Shown here: piece by piece, positions 47,405 through 60,476 of the stretch
Numbering within the stretch: position 1 is the stretch's first letter
Layout: each line of letters starts with the position of its first letter
NCBI GenBank assembly: GCA_032871835.1
Contig: CM065296.1
Coordinates: 17,959,501-18,023,500 of the forward strand
Origin: Dipteronia dyeriana
Taxonomy: Eukaryota > Streptophyta > Magnoliopsida > Sapindales > Sapindaceae
Length of the DNA: 64,000 nt
Direction of reading: 5' to 3'
Translations under genes and position numbers: made by a program
Notes under the pieces: generated by a model
What the model was told of the DNA's origin: nothing
The model's database searches: none
The model's input: the letters and a program-made list of their open reading frames with translations, nothing else

Positions 47405-48593
47405 CCCTTTTTGGGGGAGCTCAAGCAAAGAGAGCAAACTTGCATGATTTGCTATGTGCAAAAGATTGATTAATTTTATGCTCTTTTATTAATTGCTTGA
47501 GATTCTTTGTTGCACATATATGCTTATATATTTTTCTTAATAAGTGTGCAACATTGCTTTACTTGCAATCCATGTCATATTTATGTTCAAACAAGCATTT
47601 TTGGACTAGGAGATTTAATTGGGAAAGTACATTTGAATGACCTATAATTTATCTCCATGACATGAGAACTTGCTTATTTTGACATGCTTAAAGTGATATG
47701 CATGAATTGAGTTTGATTACTTTAAATGCAAATGTGTGTGAGTGCAAATGAGAAAACTAATCAATAAGGATCTTGTATCCATGCAATTAATAAGGATTTT
47801 ATATCCAAATTAGTCTTCTCACTCTTCTTAATGGTGAAACAAGACTACTATCATACGAATAATTATCCTGAAAAATCTAATAGGATCTCTTGGTCTAATG
47901 TCTTGATTTGCCTTTAAGGATTGATGTAGTTGCTTTATTTTCAAATTTTTTAAACTGTATCTTGTTTGCTTATGACAAAAGGGTACAAATTGGTTTGAAT
48001 TTGTTTGGAAACCCTTTTGATGTTTGCTTTGCCAAATACCATTTGTGTTGGATTTGAATGCAACATGTCTTGCTTGCAAAGCATCCTTGTCATACATTTT
48101 TCTTTAAATTAAACTCCTTGAATCTCTCTCAATTACTTGTGTTGCATAAACTTTATTTATATGATTATGCATCATAATTGTGCTAATAGCTCTCTTTGCT
48201 AAAGCAACCCGGTAGAGGAAGCTCCCTTGCCTATCTCATGACAAAAAGGGGGAGAAGTCTTGAGAAATATATGGGGAGCATTGGTTATGCTTTGGGGAGA
48301 GATCATGAGAGATAGTAACCCGTTTAGGGGGAGCATTGCACATGCATTTGTTTATATTGCTTTATTGAGTGCAATTGCTTTTTATATTTGCTCACCGCAC
48401 ATGCACTTGTTCTTGGAAAGTACTTCTTGCTATTGTGTGTAGGTACAATGATATTTCTACAAAGAGATTGAAGATATTGAAGATTTAGATTGTAGGATAT
48501 CTTTTGTAATGTAGAATTAATCTCCAGGACAATAGCTTTATTTTTGTTTTGTGAGGATTCATTTGTGAGTGGTTATTTTGTCAAGAAATAGCC
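47405..48593 (+). other. Element H 3' untranslated zone
   Basis: No protein-like frame. Purine-rich tracts AAAAAGGGGGAGAAG (48244) and TTTAGGGGGAGCATTG (48323) precede the true polypurine tract. Shared with F's spacer. Confidence 0.7.
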
Positions 48594-48605
48594 AAAGGGG
48601 GAGAT
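48594..48605 (+). promoter_or_regulatory. Polypurine tract of element H
   Basis: AAAGGGGGAGAT immediately before the LTR. Confidence 0.85.
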
Positions 48606-50824
48606 TGTAAGGACCTTGATTTTATGATTGACTTATTTCATGACAAACCACACCACATTGGGGACGATTGTGTAATGGATAGCTTAGGTCCTCATTGGCA
48701 AGCATCCAAGCATCTCCATGACTTCAAGAGCAAAAGGTATATTCACTTGACTTTGCCTCTTGAAGAGTTTAGGTACACACACACACTTCATGCATGATTT
48801 GTATCGACATGCATTTGTGTCCTATTGCTTATGTGTGCATCCTTACTCATAATCACACTCGCACTTCATTCTTAGTCTTAAGTGTGGTTGTTGTGTGTTT
48901 TATTCATTTTCCGTTATTTGATCGGAAACGTCCACACTTGCAGATGGTGTGCTAATCCTAGCATGTTGAGTGACAATTTGAGAAGGTCTTATTCTTTTCT
49001 TGGTTTGGTTATATGGAGTAAGGTGTCTAGTTTTAAAAGAGTTGATTTCAATGATTTAAATATTTTTCAAAACTGACCTTTGTATGTTCTTGTGACCATA
49101 TCTTTTTATGTAATGCTTCAAAATGAGTTTTAAAAATTTAAGTACAAAGTAGACAGCCATACCTTTCCAACGGTATATTATTCGTAATATTTCATGACCA
49201 TTTGGATTGGTTTTGAAATCTCCAAAGTGACCACAAAACAGGGCAACTCTGTTGTTGTCCGTTTCTGACCTTTGGTCACTCAAATAACTATAAATCTTTC
49301 TACAGATATCCAAATCATATTTTGTTAATTTTATTAGAATTTATACTTCCATATCTTTCCAACTGTATATTATACGAAAGATTTCGATGTCGTTTGGTTA
49401 TGTTTTGATCCACTTGAATTTCAAGTTGGTGTGATGAGAGCAGAATTCGAGCGAAAATGGCCCCGAAAATCTTGGCAGCAATATTCACTTCCAAAAATTT
49501 CACCCCATCCACGTACGAAGATGGCCCCAAAAAACTTGGCAGAAATTTTTACTTCCGAACTTTTCGCCCCCTCCTGGTGCGAAACCTGTAGCGAAAAACT
49601 TGATTTGGGCAAAAATGTCTTTTCCTGTGCATCTCGTTTTTAGACCTTATATATATCATCTTCTTCCCAAATCAGACCTAGAGCTCTGAAATTAAATCCC
49701 CAAGAGAGATAAATTGACTCCTAGAGAGAGAGAGTTTAAAGAACACATTTTTAGAGTGAGAGAACCTTCAATAGAGAGAGAAAGCTTCAAGCTTTGTTTT
49801 TGACTTTCCAAACCCAAAACCCATCTCCATCTTACATCATTCTTCATCAAATGAGCATGAGTGCTATTTGTTTCATGATTAGGTAAGTAAGAACTTCATT
49901 GAACATCATTTATTGTTCTTCTTACTCTAGATAAGGTATTTATTGTTTGATTAAATACCTAGACTCTACTTTACTGCATATATTTATGAGTCTTGATAAC
50001 ATGATTGGGTTTGTTTGTTGATAGCTAGCATTTAGGACATATTTACCATCTAGCTAATTAGGTCATATTGATTGCATTTGATGATTGCATTTAATGACCT
50101 TGCCATGTTTAATGACAAGTCTTGTTGATTGGCACTTGTTTGATAACTAGAAGTTAAACTTGCATATCTATATCTAGTTAATTCTTCATGTGCATTCATT
50201 TAGACATTGATATCTAGGAATTGTACTTAGTAACATTCTTAAATTCCTAGATAAGCATTTAGTGTTTTACCTAGCATTATTTGAATTTTGAATATTTCAC
50301 ATATTCATATAGGTTGTTGAACTCTTGATTGAGTCAAAGTCTTGTGGCTTCGGTATGAAGTTGCACAAGCAATTCAAGTCTTGCAAACAAGGGTGGTTGG
50401 CAAGAAATTGGTCGGGTGCCACTATAAAAGGTCCAAGGGGTAGAGTAGGAGGCATTCATGCAAAGAGTAGTTTATCAGGGGATATCACAAGGGACTGAAC
50501 CAAGAGTGGTGAGTGGTGGTGTCCATAGCCTGAGGTTGTCGAGAGTGAGAGTCCGAGAATCACTTTAGGGTGTAACCTTTTTCTCATATAGTGGATTTTT
50601 GTGATCGTGTGTGGTAGCAGAATAGCCCGTGGTTTTTTCCATTTGGAGGGTTTCCACTTAAACATCAAGTGTTATTTATATTTATGCACTTTATACTTGA
50701 TGTTGTATGTTTGTTTTATTAGGTTAATTTCTAATATTGACTAATCAAGAAAAATTGGTAATTAACTTGATTAAAACCTATTCACCCCCCCCCCCCCCAC
50801 TAGGTTATTCGACACAAGCTTTCA
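48606..50824 (+). repeat. Element H 3' LTR
   Basis: TGTAAGGACCTTG...CGACACAAGCTTTCA, 2219 bases. CTTATATATATC near 49647 is a good TATA candidate. Just upstream, 49451-49578 is a 64-base direct repeat pair (GAAAATGGCCCCGAAAATCT / GAAGATGGCCCCAAAAAACT). A C14 run lies at 50785-50798 in the conserved CCTATTCACC end. Confidence 0.9.
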
Positions 50825-50929
50825 TAGGGCATTTTCATGTGACATATAATTAAAATGAAAAGACTACTTCTTTTATTTATAATTTAACATAATTTACAAA
50901 ATACAAGCTTTAGGGCAAAACCCCCAACA
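50825..50929 (-). repeat. A2 solo LTR, right (U3) fragment
   Basis: CATGTGACATATAATT...TTTAGGGCAAAACCCCCAACA corresponds to the last 100 bases of the A LTRs (CATGACATAAATG...TTTAGGGCATAAACC). TATGA at 50930-50934 repeats 8527-8531. Confidence 0.85.
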
Positions 50930-51740
50930 TATGATCACTCGTATAGCGATCCTCACAAAACATTGCATTTTTCAATACAAATACTTTGTTCCCCTCAGTA
51001 CTGTAGAAGTATCCACTTAGGGCCCAACTTTCCAGTTCTATTCTTTAGTACATGTACTGAACACCCTTATATGCGGAAATGTCGCAAACTAGCTTTACGA
51101 CCATTCTACAACTCTAGGGAAGTCTTAGAAACATATTTGAATAGGACTACATTCTAAATGTGGGTCACCATTTGTAGTGCATATCACTAAAAGGAATTTA
51201 GTAATAATGAGAAACTATTCATAGATCTCACTATTTCCATCAGGGTTCTATTTATCCTCTCAGCAACACTACTTTATTATGGTATTTTTGGAGCTGTTAG
51301 TTGGGATATGATCCCATGTTCAACCATGTAGTCTTCAAACTCTTGGTTAAGGTACTCACCGCCACGATCCTATCGTAAAGCCTTGATGGTCTTTCCTTTT
51401 TGGCTGGTAACTTCAGCTCGAAATTCTTTGAACTTTTCAAAAGTTTTTTACTTCCGTTGCATTAGGTAGAAATGTATATATCTAGAGTAGTCATCTATAA
51501 AGGTGACATAATACCCATAACCACCCATTACTTTAACATTCATTGGTCCACAGATGTCTGAATGTATAAGCTCTAGTGGTTTTGTAGCTCTAAGCCTTTT
51601 TTTAGTAAAAGGTCTCTTGGTCATTTTACCATATAAACAGGATTCACAGACAGGTAAGGTGCCAACCTTTAACTTGCTTAAAAGTCCACTTTTACTAGTT
51701 TGTTTATCTTGTTAAGGTTAATATGGCTAAGTCTTAGATG
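50930..51740 (-). pseudogene. Element A pol: GAG-pre-integrase and integrase
   Basis: Reading leftward from 51740: HLRLSHINLNKI (zinc region), LELIHSDICGPMNVKVMGGY with the first catalytic Asp (codon at 51558-51556), FIDDYSRYIHFYLMQRK, a stop, then KGKTIKALR, a stop at the position before the second Asp (R*DRGGEY), and VAERINRTL with the catalytic Glu. The linker reaches 50930, where A2 sits; pol continues at 8531. The stops are isolated and frames mostly hold. Confidence 0.85.
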
Positions 51741-52126
51741 CTATAGATACGTTTCATTATTTGGTGAAATTTTAAGCCAATTTTTTTTAGGTTTTTCAAC
51801 TTTAAACAATTCAGCATTGATAAGTGATGTATGAATTAACGGTCTTAAGACACACAAGTTGTTTTCATTCAATCCTGAATAAATATTTAAACCATTTTGA
51901 GAAATAATAACTGACTTATTATTAAAAGAAACAGAATATAAATATTCTAACATTTCGGACAAAGAAATCAAATTCCTTATGAATCCAGGAATAAAATAAA
52001 CAGAATTTAAAATAAGAAAACAATTTTCAAACTGGAACCTAAATACTCTCATTGCTCTTGCTGACACGTCATTCCTTGACCCAACACATATAGAGAAGGC
52101 TCCCTCCACATGCTCTGTCCAAGAAT
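51741..52126 (-). pseudogene. Element A protease / GAG-pre-integrase start
   Basis: The open frame 52109-51741 has ICVGSRNDVSARAMRVFRFQ and VYFIPGFIRNLISLSEMLEY, the body of copia protease, then NETYL leading to the zinc region. The preceding part (53506-53485 and 52131-52127) is split by solo LTR I; joined across it the sequence runs from an N-H-V-C-like end of the active-site helix into SWTEHVEGA. The DTGA active site itself was left of J's insertion. Confidence 0.75.
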
Positions 52127-52131
52127 CAGTC

Positions 52132-53484
52132 TGTAAGTTCCTCGTGGATTGATTGGCTTATTTCATTGACAAACCACATTTGAGGCTATATATGTAAGGA
52201 TACTTTAGGCCGTCTTTGTTCGTGAACAAGCTCAAGAGCTCTTCAAAGGTATATCTCTTAGCACTATGCTTAACCTCTTTTAAAGATATTTAGTGCATAC
52301 ACTCACTCTCATGCATATTTTAATCACCTTTCATTAGTGTTCATTTGCTCTTTGGTGTGTCTTATTTTTCATATCTCTTGCTTGCTTGGATTGCTTGTTG
52401 TGTTTGCTTTACACTTCACACAAGCACATAGACTAAGTGTGGTTGACCCTAAGAGAATGCCTATTATTTTCTAGATTGGTCTTTTTTCTCTCTAGATTGG
52501 TCTTTTCTCTGCGTGTAGGACTTAAGAGATCTCTCTACCTTTTACCGCGGCCTAGTCCGCTAGATATGCTCTTGCCTATACCGCGGCACATGGAGCAATG
52601 TTCTCCAGCCATGCCTTTGTGGTATATCACTGTCTGGACTGCTGTTTGTGCACTTGTCTCTACAGCGGTCCCAACAGCGGACTTTCCCAGTCTTGCCTTG
52701 CTGCATGAATCGTAGACAGGACAATTTCCTGGACTGCGGTATGCACATCGGCTGTGACGGTTTTTTGTTTCCCATGTTTAAAAAGATGCCGTTTTTCTTT
52801 AGGGCTCTTATATATATATATATGTCATCTTCTTCCTCACTAATTTTGTAAGAGCTTCCAAACCATTTTTTAGTGAGAGAAAGTATTTCCTTTAAGAGAG
52901 AAGCTCCAAAAAACTATTTTGGCTCAACCAAACATCAGTAAATTAGCATCTAGCAACATCTTTGCATCTTCCAAGCATGATTCTTCTTGTTATTCTTTGA
53001 CTAGGTAAACTCTACATGCTCTAGAATTTGTTGTTCGTTTCTTATGACATGTTTGCCTAGGTTTAACATTTATTGTTGATTAAATGCATGTTTTTTAGTT
53101 TAATTGCATTTATAACATGCTTGGGTTGTTGGTTGATGGTTGAGATTAGTGTTCTCTGATAGCTAGGGTTTAGGACAATTGTTCCCTTCTAGCTAAATCT
53201 ATTTTCATGTTCATTTAGATAATTGATATTTAGGATTTTGCATTCATTTCCATCCTTATGTTCCTAGATACACTTAAATGTATTTACCTAGAATTTTTGC
53301 ACATTGAATATTTTCATATATTCACATAGGTTGCATGCTCTCTTCATGGTTGTTAAGCTTTGTGACTAAGTGTTAAGTGCAAAAGCTAGTTGGTCTAAGA
53401 TCACTATTATAAGCCTATTCAACCCCCCCCCCCCCCCCCCCCCCCCCTCTAGGTTTATAGGCTTACATATTCTAGGGAATTTCA
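52132..53484 (+). repeat. Solo LTR I (SIRE type)
   Basis: TGTAAGTTCCTCGTGG...GGGAATTTCA, 1353 bases, flanked by CAGTC at 52127-52131 and 53485-53489. It has CTTATATATATATATATG at 52807, a GC-rich cassette just upstream (52540-52765, with ACCGCGGC and CAGCGG words), and a C25 run at 53423-53447. No internal region is present. Confidence 0.95.
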
Positions 53485-53506
53485 CAGTCCATTACAAGGA
53501 AGAGCA

Positions 53507-55960
53507 TGTAGAAGAAAACACACGGTAGAAGCGGAAAATTCAGATTGGTATATTTTATTTTATTTTTCTTTAATAGAATGGAAATTAACCCTTGATTAAT
53601 TAATATATAAATAAAATGTATCGTACATTTTTCACGTGACGAATGATGTTGCGCCGAATTGAATTTGCAATATCTTTCAATCCAATCACGAACTTGAATC
53701 ACCTAGGAGTATGGGCTCCCTTTCTTTGAATTGTGTACTTGAGGATGGAAAACAAAAACCTTTTTCTTTTGTTAGTCACAATAATCTTTCTAGAGAAAAA
53801 CAAAGAACGTTTAGTCACTTGTGAATTCTCAATCTATTGATTGAAACTCACGTGAACCCGATTCGATGTTGTAAGCAAAACCTTTTGATGTAAAGGATAC
53901 TAGTGCATTATCGAAAATAAAAACTTTATTTCTTTTCTCTATGCTTGGCAGAATTCTTCACACAATGAGTTGGATAAGGTTTTTTTTTATTATTAAGGAA
54001 AACATAATAAAAAAAACTTCTCACACCTAAAACTTAGGGCTTGGTTGAATTCTCAATAGGTATATATATTGGTGGCGTAATCCTCACACAAGGAGGATTT
54101 GTGTTGTGGCCAAAAATCCTCTCATCAGGAGGATTTGTTTTCCACCACAACTTCTATCAACTTTCAGAATTCTACCATATTCCAACTCACTAGTGTATTA
54201 TCCAATAACTAGTTATTGAATGCCAATTAAATTGTGACTAAATCTTTCTAATTTGACAAACTATCAATTAAAGTTTTGATAGATATCATAAACTTCCTTA
54301 TTAGACTAGATAAATAAATTTATATTATTTATCTACTTAACAAATAAAGTCTTTGATACTTATCATACTACCAACAGTAGTATGACACTAAGATACATTC
54401 TCCTACTTAGAAAAATATTTAGACTCTTAACTAAACAAATAATTAATTAATTAGTTAATTTTTATTTAATTAAATAATAAAATAAAAACAATATATTCGG
54501 CTATTATATTAGCCCTTGCTGCCCAAGCCTATTATATGGGCAATATATTATTTTTTTCATTTTATTAAATCCATTTGACTTTAATAAAAAGTTCACATGT
54601 GAACTAGACTCATTCTTACTAAAAAAAACAAGTCTACATGTCCTAAATAAATACACTAATATTTTTTAACGGCCTATTTAATTAAAATGTGTAAATTATA
54701 TTCTTAATGTATTAATGGAATGCTAATCGCACCCCATTAGGGCCGCTTAAGGATTCCTATGTCCTTGGCCGCTCATTCTAGTTACTTGAAGAATTACTGA
54801 ATGTCTTGATCACACATGACTGTACATTTCCAAATCTTTTGAATTCCGAAATCCAAAAACAATTCTACATGGACCTAGAAATTGATTCGATAGAATATAT
54901 CAAGTGATCCATACAAATTCGTGTGGATTGGGGATCTTGGTGGGCTATCTAAATTTAAGGTCCAACATACATAACCTAATCACAATCAACAAATGATTCA
55001 CTTAGGTTCGATCTATTAATTTTAGTTCATTCCACTAAAGAATTAAAATTGAACTCTTAAATAGAGATAGAATAAGTTAATGTTCCTCATTCGTACCCTA
55101 AACAACCTTATTGGAGAAAGTGTATCCTTGTAAAAAATACTAGTAATCGTCAAGAGCTCATAGACCGCCTATAGCTCTCCTAGTTACTATATTTACTCAT
55201 ATAACCCCATTTTAAACTTGGCATTTTGACTTGTCCAGAAACCATATTTCAATAGACACTATTGAAAACTTAACATTAAGATTTAATATCCAATACCTCA
55301 AAATATCCGTATGATGATATTCTACTCACATTTAATAAATGGAGCCACGATGTCAATATCTATAAATGAAGTCCTCTATCGATTAACAAATGTATACCAC
55401 CAAACTATCGAGGATAGACTATGCTATATAATCGTACTCATTGATAGCTCAAATTATAACACTTTTAACCATAAGTCCATCATTTATTTCAGGATTGAGA
55501 TAGATTCTCCGATTGTCCTCAAGTGAAATTTTTTTTCCACTGACAGTTCGGGATAAAGTATTTCATTGTGATCCTATTCAAAGCACCTAGTGCACTAGAT
55601 TCTTTTGTTTAAAGACACCATAATTTGATGATTTTAGACTCATTATAACACATTTGATCCCACTCAAATGCTAGCAAAATAATCTACAACATTAACAAGG
55701 TAAAGGTGCCCAACCTTTATCTTAAGTTGCGAATATTGTTCAAGACTAACTAAAGAATGGTGTCTACCTCATACATATCTTGATGTATGAACAGTTCTTA
55801 TTTTCTCATAGTCTTTTGACCTTACGATTATTTACTTTTGACAATTATAATAATTAAAGTATAAATGTTATAAGATATGTTAAACTAGAAATTAATTTAT
55901 TAATATGAAAAGATTATCAAATACATTGTTACACTTTTGCTATTAAGCATAATCCTAATA
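53507..55960 (-). repeat. Solo LTR J (B/C/D family)
   Basis: TGTAGAAGAAAAC...AATCCTAATA, 2454 bases, flanked by GAGCA at 53502-53506 and 55961-55965. The last base pair has decayed from CA to TA. It lies only 22 bases from LTR I. Confidence 0.95.
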
Positions 55961-56891
55961 GAGCAAACATTGTTAGTGGCCCTGAATCAAATATCTAAGG
56001 TAAAGAATCATCTTTCACTAAACATGATTAATAACAAGTAAATTGCATTTACCTTTTGCCTTTTTCTTCTTGGCAACCTCTTCTAGATATTCAGGACAAT
56101 TCCTCTTCCAGTGACTAATCTTGTCGTAGTGGAAACATTTTCCTTTGTCTTCATCCTTGTCGGCAGAGGTGTCCTTCTTGTTGCTTTGGGCTATCTTGGT
56201 TATGGGTTTACTCTTAGCCTTGCCAACAGACCTCTTTCAGTTCTTAAATCTTGAGAAAGATGTTTCAGTATTGTTTGTTTCACCGGTCTTACCTTTGTTG
56301 TCCTTAATCATTGACTCAAAGGTAGTGGGCTCACTAAGCAACTGAGTCAGATTGAATCTCAACTCGTTCATCTCATAGTTGCTTTAATTGATCGAAGCTC
56401 TTTGGAAGAGTCATCAAAATGATGCTCATCTGGCTAGGTTCATCAATAGCCTCGCCATTGACCTCTACCGTGTTGCAATGGGACATCATGCTCAGGACAT
56501 GTTCCCTAGTAGATGTGCCCTCTTACATTCGAGCAAGCATTGTAGAATGAACAACTTTATGCCGCTTTTGCTCAGAGGGTTGCCCAAACAGAGTTTGCAA
56601 TTTCTCCATGATTTTGAATACTGTAGCCATTATTTCATGCTCTGTAACAAGAACCTCTTTCATACTTGGTAACAGATAAATTCGAGCCTTCTGATCAGAT
56701 GAGACTCATTTCTGGTATGCCTTATGAACATTTCATGCGGCATTGGCAGTAGACTATGGAGAACACTCCTCCGTAATCACAAACTTTAGGTCTTTTGTTA
56801 CCAAGATTGCATTGATATTATTTTTCCACTAAGTATAGTTTTTTCCGGTTAATTTGTCTTTAGTATGGATTTGTAATAGTGCAGAAGACAT
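55961..56891 (-). pseudogene. Element A gag
   Basis: The ATG at 56891 opens MSSALLQIHTKDKLTGKNYT followed by a TAG and WKNNINAILVTKD, a classic copia gag start. One frame can be followed for more than 180 codons with five or so nonsense codons: KKxxVSSDQKARIYLLPSMKE, FKIMEKLQTLFGQPSEQKRH, VNGEAIDEPSQMSIILMTLP, FDQLKQL. The nucleocapsid end near 56155-56040 has CFHYDKISHWKRNCPEYLEE, a zinc knuckle whose second Cys is Tyr. J inserted shortly after. Confidence 0.85.
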
Positions 56892-58003
56892 TACTGGAAA
56901 AAACATAAATAAAGAATTCGTTCAATCATACATTTAATTCACGTGTAAATGTTTGGCATAAAATTATATATGACGTATGAACATATTTAATGAATAATAA
57001 AATCCCTAAAAAACCGTTTCTAAACTACAACAATCCAACATACCACAAGCAAATGTCGCCTAAGGGTCAATCAAATTCTTGCATGTTTGATCGAGACATT
57101 CTCAATCAAATGATATACCAAAATAACTCTTATTCCTATATCATTCAACCATCGATTATTTCAGTTAGGTTTATAATTTAAAAATTTAATTAAAACCTTG
57201 TGAGTGTAGCTCACCAGTTTAGATCTCCTAACTTGAGAATTGCCACCCTAGGGTTGGTCAAACCCAAAATACACTCACAAACCCTATCCTTTAGGAAGTC
57301 AACCTTAGTATTGACTCTCATGGAGACCCTCATTAAGGAGGACGAAAACAAAGATGTCTCGAGGCCCCACTTGAATCTCACGGTGTTGAACTAATGGTGG
57401 AGACTGTGGGATACAATGCTATATATCCCTCTCCAACTCACTATTTTAGAGTTAGGGTTTTCAATTATTAATGCACCTAGATATTACTAAGATTGAATGA
57501 CTAATTTCAATTTAAATTTCTAGAGCATATGTAACAGACTGTTAGATTCTTATTCTAATAACAAATTGTAGAATCTTACTCTAATAACAAATGAACTAAG
57601 TTGATCATTAACTAATTAAAAATCTAGTTAGTCATTCAAATCCAATCTATGTAAACAATTTTACTAAGACTCAACCTATTTAATGCGATTTATCAAGTTT
57701 AAACTATTAAAACTAATCACATTATTAGGCCCAATTATATTAGGGCTTTATTCTAATTAAACCTAATATTAAGTGACATATATAACTAATCTAACTAATA
57801 AAGCAATTTAATTAATATAGTTAGTAATGAGAATTACCAAGTTTTTACTCTAAAAACTAATCTCATTATTTAATAGCCAATTATATGAATTACACTAATT
57901 TTTAATCAATTAAAAAAAATTAGAAAATTAAAACACATAATTATTAATGGCTATTATGCAAGTATGATATATCCAGAATATATATTCATATGTGTAGGCA
58001 CGC
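56892..58003 (-). other. Element A 5' leader, gag-proximal part
   Basis: No protein-like frame. It holds a palindromic GTGAGTGTAGCTCAC at about 57201-57215 and AT-rich sequence from 57430 on. It ends at solo LTR K. Confidence 0.6.
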
Positions 58004-58122
58004 TGAAAATACAAACATGGTTAAATGCTCAAGGCTAAACTTTAGGGGGGTGAATAGGTTAGACACCTTTTTCGACTCCCTTAGAAACAAACAAGAGTTT
58101 GTCCCTCTAGATTGCTTGTATC

Positions 58123-58177
<55 letters not shown>

Positions 58178-60476
58178 ATTAAAGATACTTAATCAATATA
58201 TAAAACATGTAAAGTGTGATATAAACAAGCAACCATCACATATACACAATTGATATTATAGTATGGAAGTCAACTTACATATAAAGTTCTATCCATAGTA
58301 TTCAAATAACAAATACAAATATAAGAGAGATACGGATAGAGAAAAGTTGACACAAGATATAATGTGGTAAACTTCCGAAGAGGAAACATCCACGGGCTAG
58401 CAATCACCGGTAAACAAAATCCACTAGTAGATAAGACAAGTACAATCTCTCAAGTGACCCCTTCACCTAGAAACTACCCTCTTATTCTACTCATAAAGAT
58501 GTCGCCATCTTGCTTAACATTCTGAGGCCTTACATCTCCTGTCAAGACTTTCTCGCTCACCCTTCCGGATCCTCACGACCCTAGGCAAGACTTCCTTGCT
58601 TGACATTCCGAGGTCTCACACCTCTTGCCAAGACTTACTTGCTCAACAACACAGGTCTCACACCTATTGTCAAGACTTTCTACTCACAAGGCATCTAGGT
58701 GATCATGAATGAAAAACGCAAACAAGCACACAACATAGAATGTTATGATCAACACATCCTATGGAAAATACTAGACAGGAGCATGAATGCACAAAACAAA
58801 TGTAGTCTAGTCAATCACACATGTTTAATCCATCTAGACCATGTAAGATATGTTCAACATTAATTACAACCTAGATACATGCATAGATCTAAAACTTGAG
58901 TCACAAGATATGTTCAAGTAATACATAATCAAGTTTAAATCTCATATACCAAAAATATGCTAAAATCATGCGACAAAGTCATTTAGATTAAAGCAATAGT
59001 TCTAGAGTATTTCCTATTCATAGATTCATCAAAGCACGTGAATAGCTCAAAAGAACACAAGCACATGTATTATAGTGAGATTTCGGCCAAAGAGGGCCTA
59101 ATACATGTGAGGAACTATGTTTCACAAAATCAATCAATTAAGGATCATCAAATTGTCCTATAATCAAAGCTAGCACAATACAATCCCAAACATGTGAAAA
59201 CATAGGCAAAATCAAAACCTAACTCAACATGTAAGATTTCAATTGAAACCCAATCTAGCTTTAAATGAGTTCAAAACTCAAATCAAAACAATCACAAGAC
59301 ACATATATATGTTGAAGAAGAAAACCCAAAGCAATTGACCAAGTTTTAAAAGAAAACTTTGAGAGAAAATCAATACCTTAGTTGATTTGGTGCAGTCCCG
59401 TGTTTGTGTGGTTAGACTCCAAAAAGAACAATAACAGTAACTCAAACCTTCAGAGAAAAGATGGAGGATGAATAGGCAAACAACTTTAACTTCAAATCAC
59501 TCAAATCGGAGTTCAAATGAAGAAGTTATGGTGTTTGGAAGGTGAGAAAATTTGGAAGAAAATTCTGCACTCAAATTTTGAATCTCTTCGTAGAATGAAA
59601 TGTGAGAGGGAAGGGATATATAAAGGAGAGGGAAAGAATGAGTCTAAAATGACCAAAATAACCTTAAGTGCACCAATCATGCTTACTGACCGAGATGTCA
59701 CGTGGGAATCTCAGGGCAGCAAGGATTCTGGCCCGAGATGGCCACGTGCCATCTCGGGAAAGAGTGTTTGGTTGCACTTCTTTTCCTCACGTGTTCCCCT
59801 TGCGTTCTTCGACCGTGCTCTGGCTTCTGAACTCGAAATTTGAATCCATTTATGGATTACTAACCATAACTCTCTCACGGATTTAGACATATAAGATAGT
59901 CAACCTATAAAATAATATTTCAACTCGATATACAAAGTCGAAGACAATGTACGTAACATGAGTTGAAAGTGTAGTATCTTTTGACTTAGAACTTGAAATC
60001 AATAGTATTTGTAACCGAAATGACCGAAACTCAATCAAGAATGACTTAAGACTAAAATCAAGTTCAATATCCATGTTATACAAACATATACACATACAAA
60101 CACAATTCACACCAGAATGCAAACTACGTAGAGATAGTTTCCAATCATGCATTTTTCAAAGCATGTTATTTTTCATACCAATGCATAAGCATTATTCTTC
60201 AAGAGTGTGAATGTGTTAAAAATAGGCACAACGATGCAGGGACATATATGAATGAATTTTATGTGTGTGCCTAAGCCTTGTAAGAGAAAGATAAGGTCTT
60301 AGTATACCTTTGTAAAACAATATTGCATCTTTTCTCTTTGAAGACTTTGAACTTGCTTTGACTAGTTGTTCCTTCTTCTCTGAAGCTTGAATCATCATGA
60401 ATCTAAACAAATAAATCATTACAAGTAAACATCATTTTGATACGGATTTAATGCCAACACAATCTAAAACCTAACA
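58004..60476 (-). repeat. Solo LTR K (SIRE, F subfamily)
   Basis: TGAAAATACAAACATGG...CCTAACA, 2473 bases, collinear with F's 5' LTR. The target duplication is CACGC (57999-58003) / CACAC (60477-60481), one mismatch. The inverted repeat CCCGAGATGG/CCATCTCGGG is conserved at 59732-59741 and 59749-59758. (AT)n expanded at 58125-58175. Confidence 0.9.

Larger units (their letters stand above)
46261..50824 (+). mobile_element. SIRE-type copia element H, 5' part missing
   Basis: Plus-strand gag remainder, 3' untranslated zone, polypurine tract and a complete 3' LTR. The 5' LTR and gag start are lost left of G. No pol motif lies between gag and the polypurine tract. Its right end meets the A2 LTR fragment. 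Confidence 0.8.
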
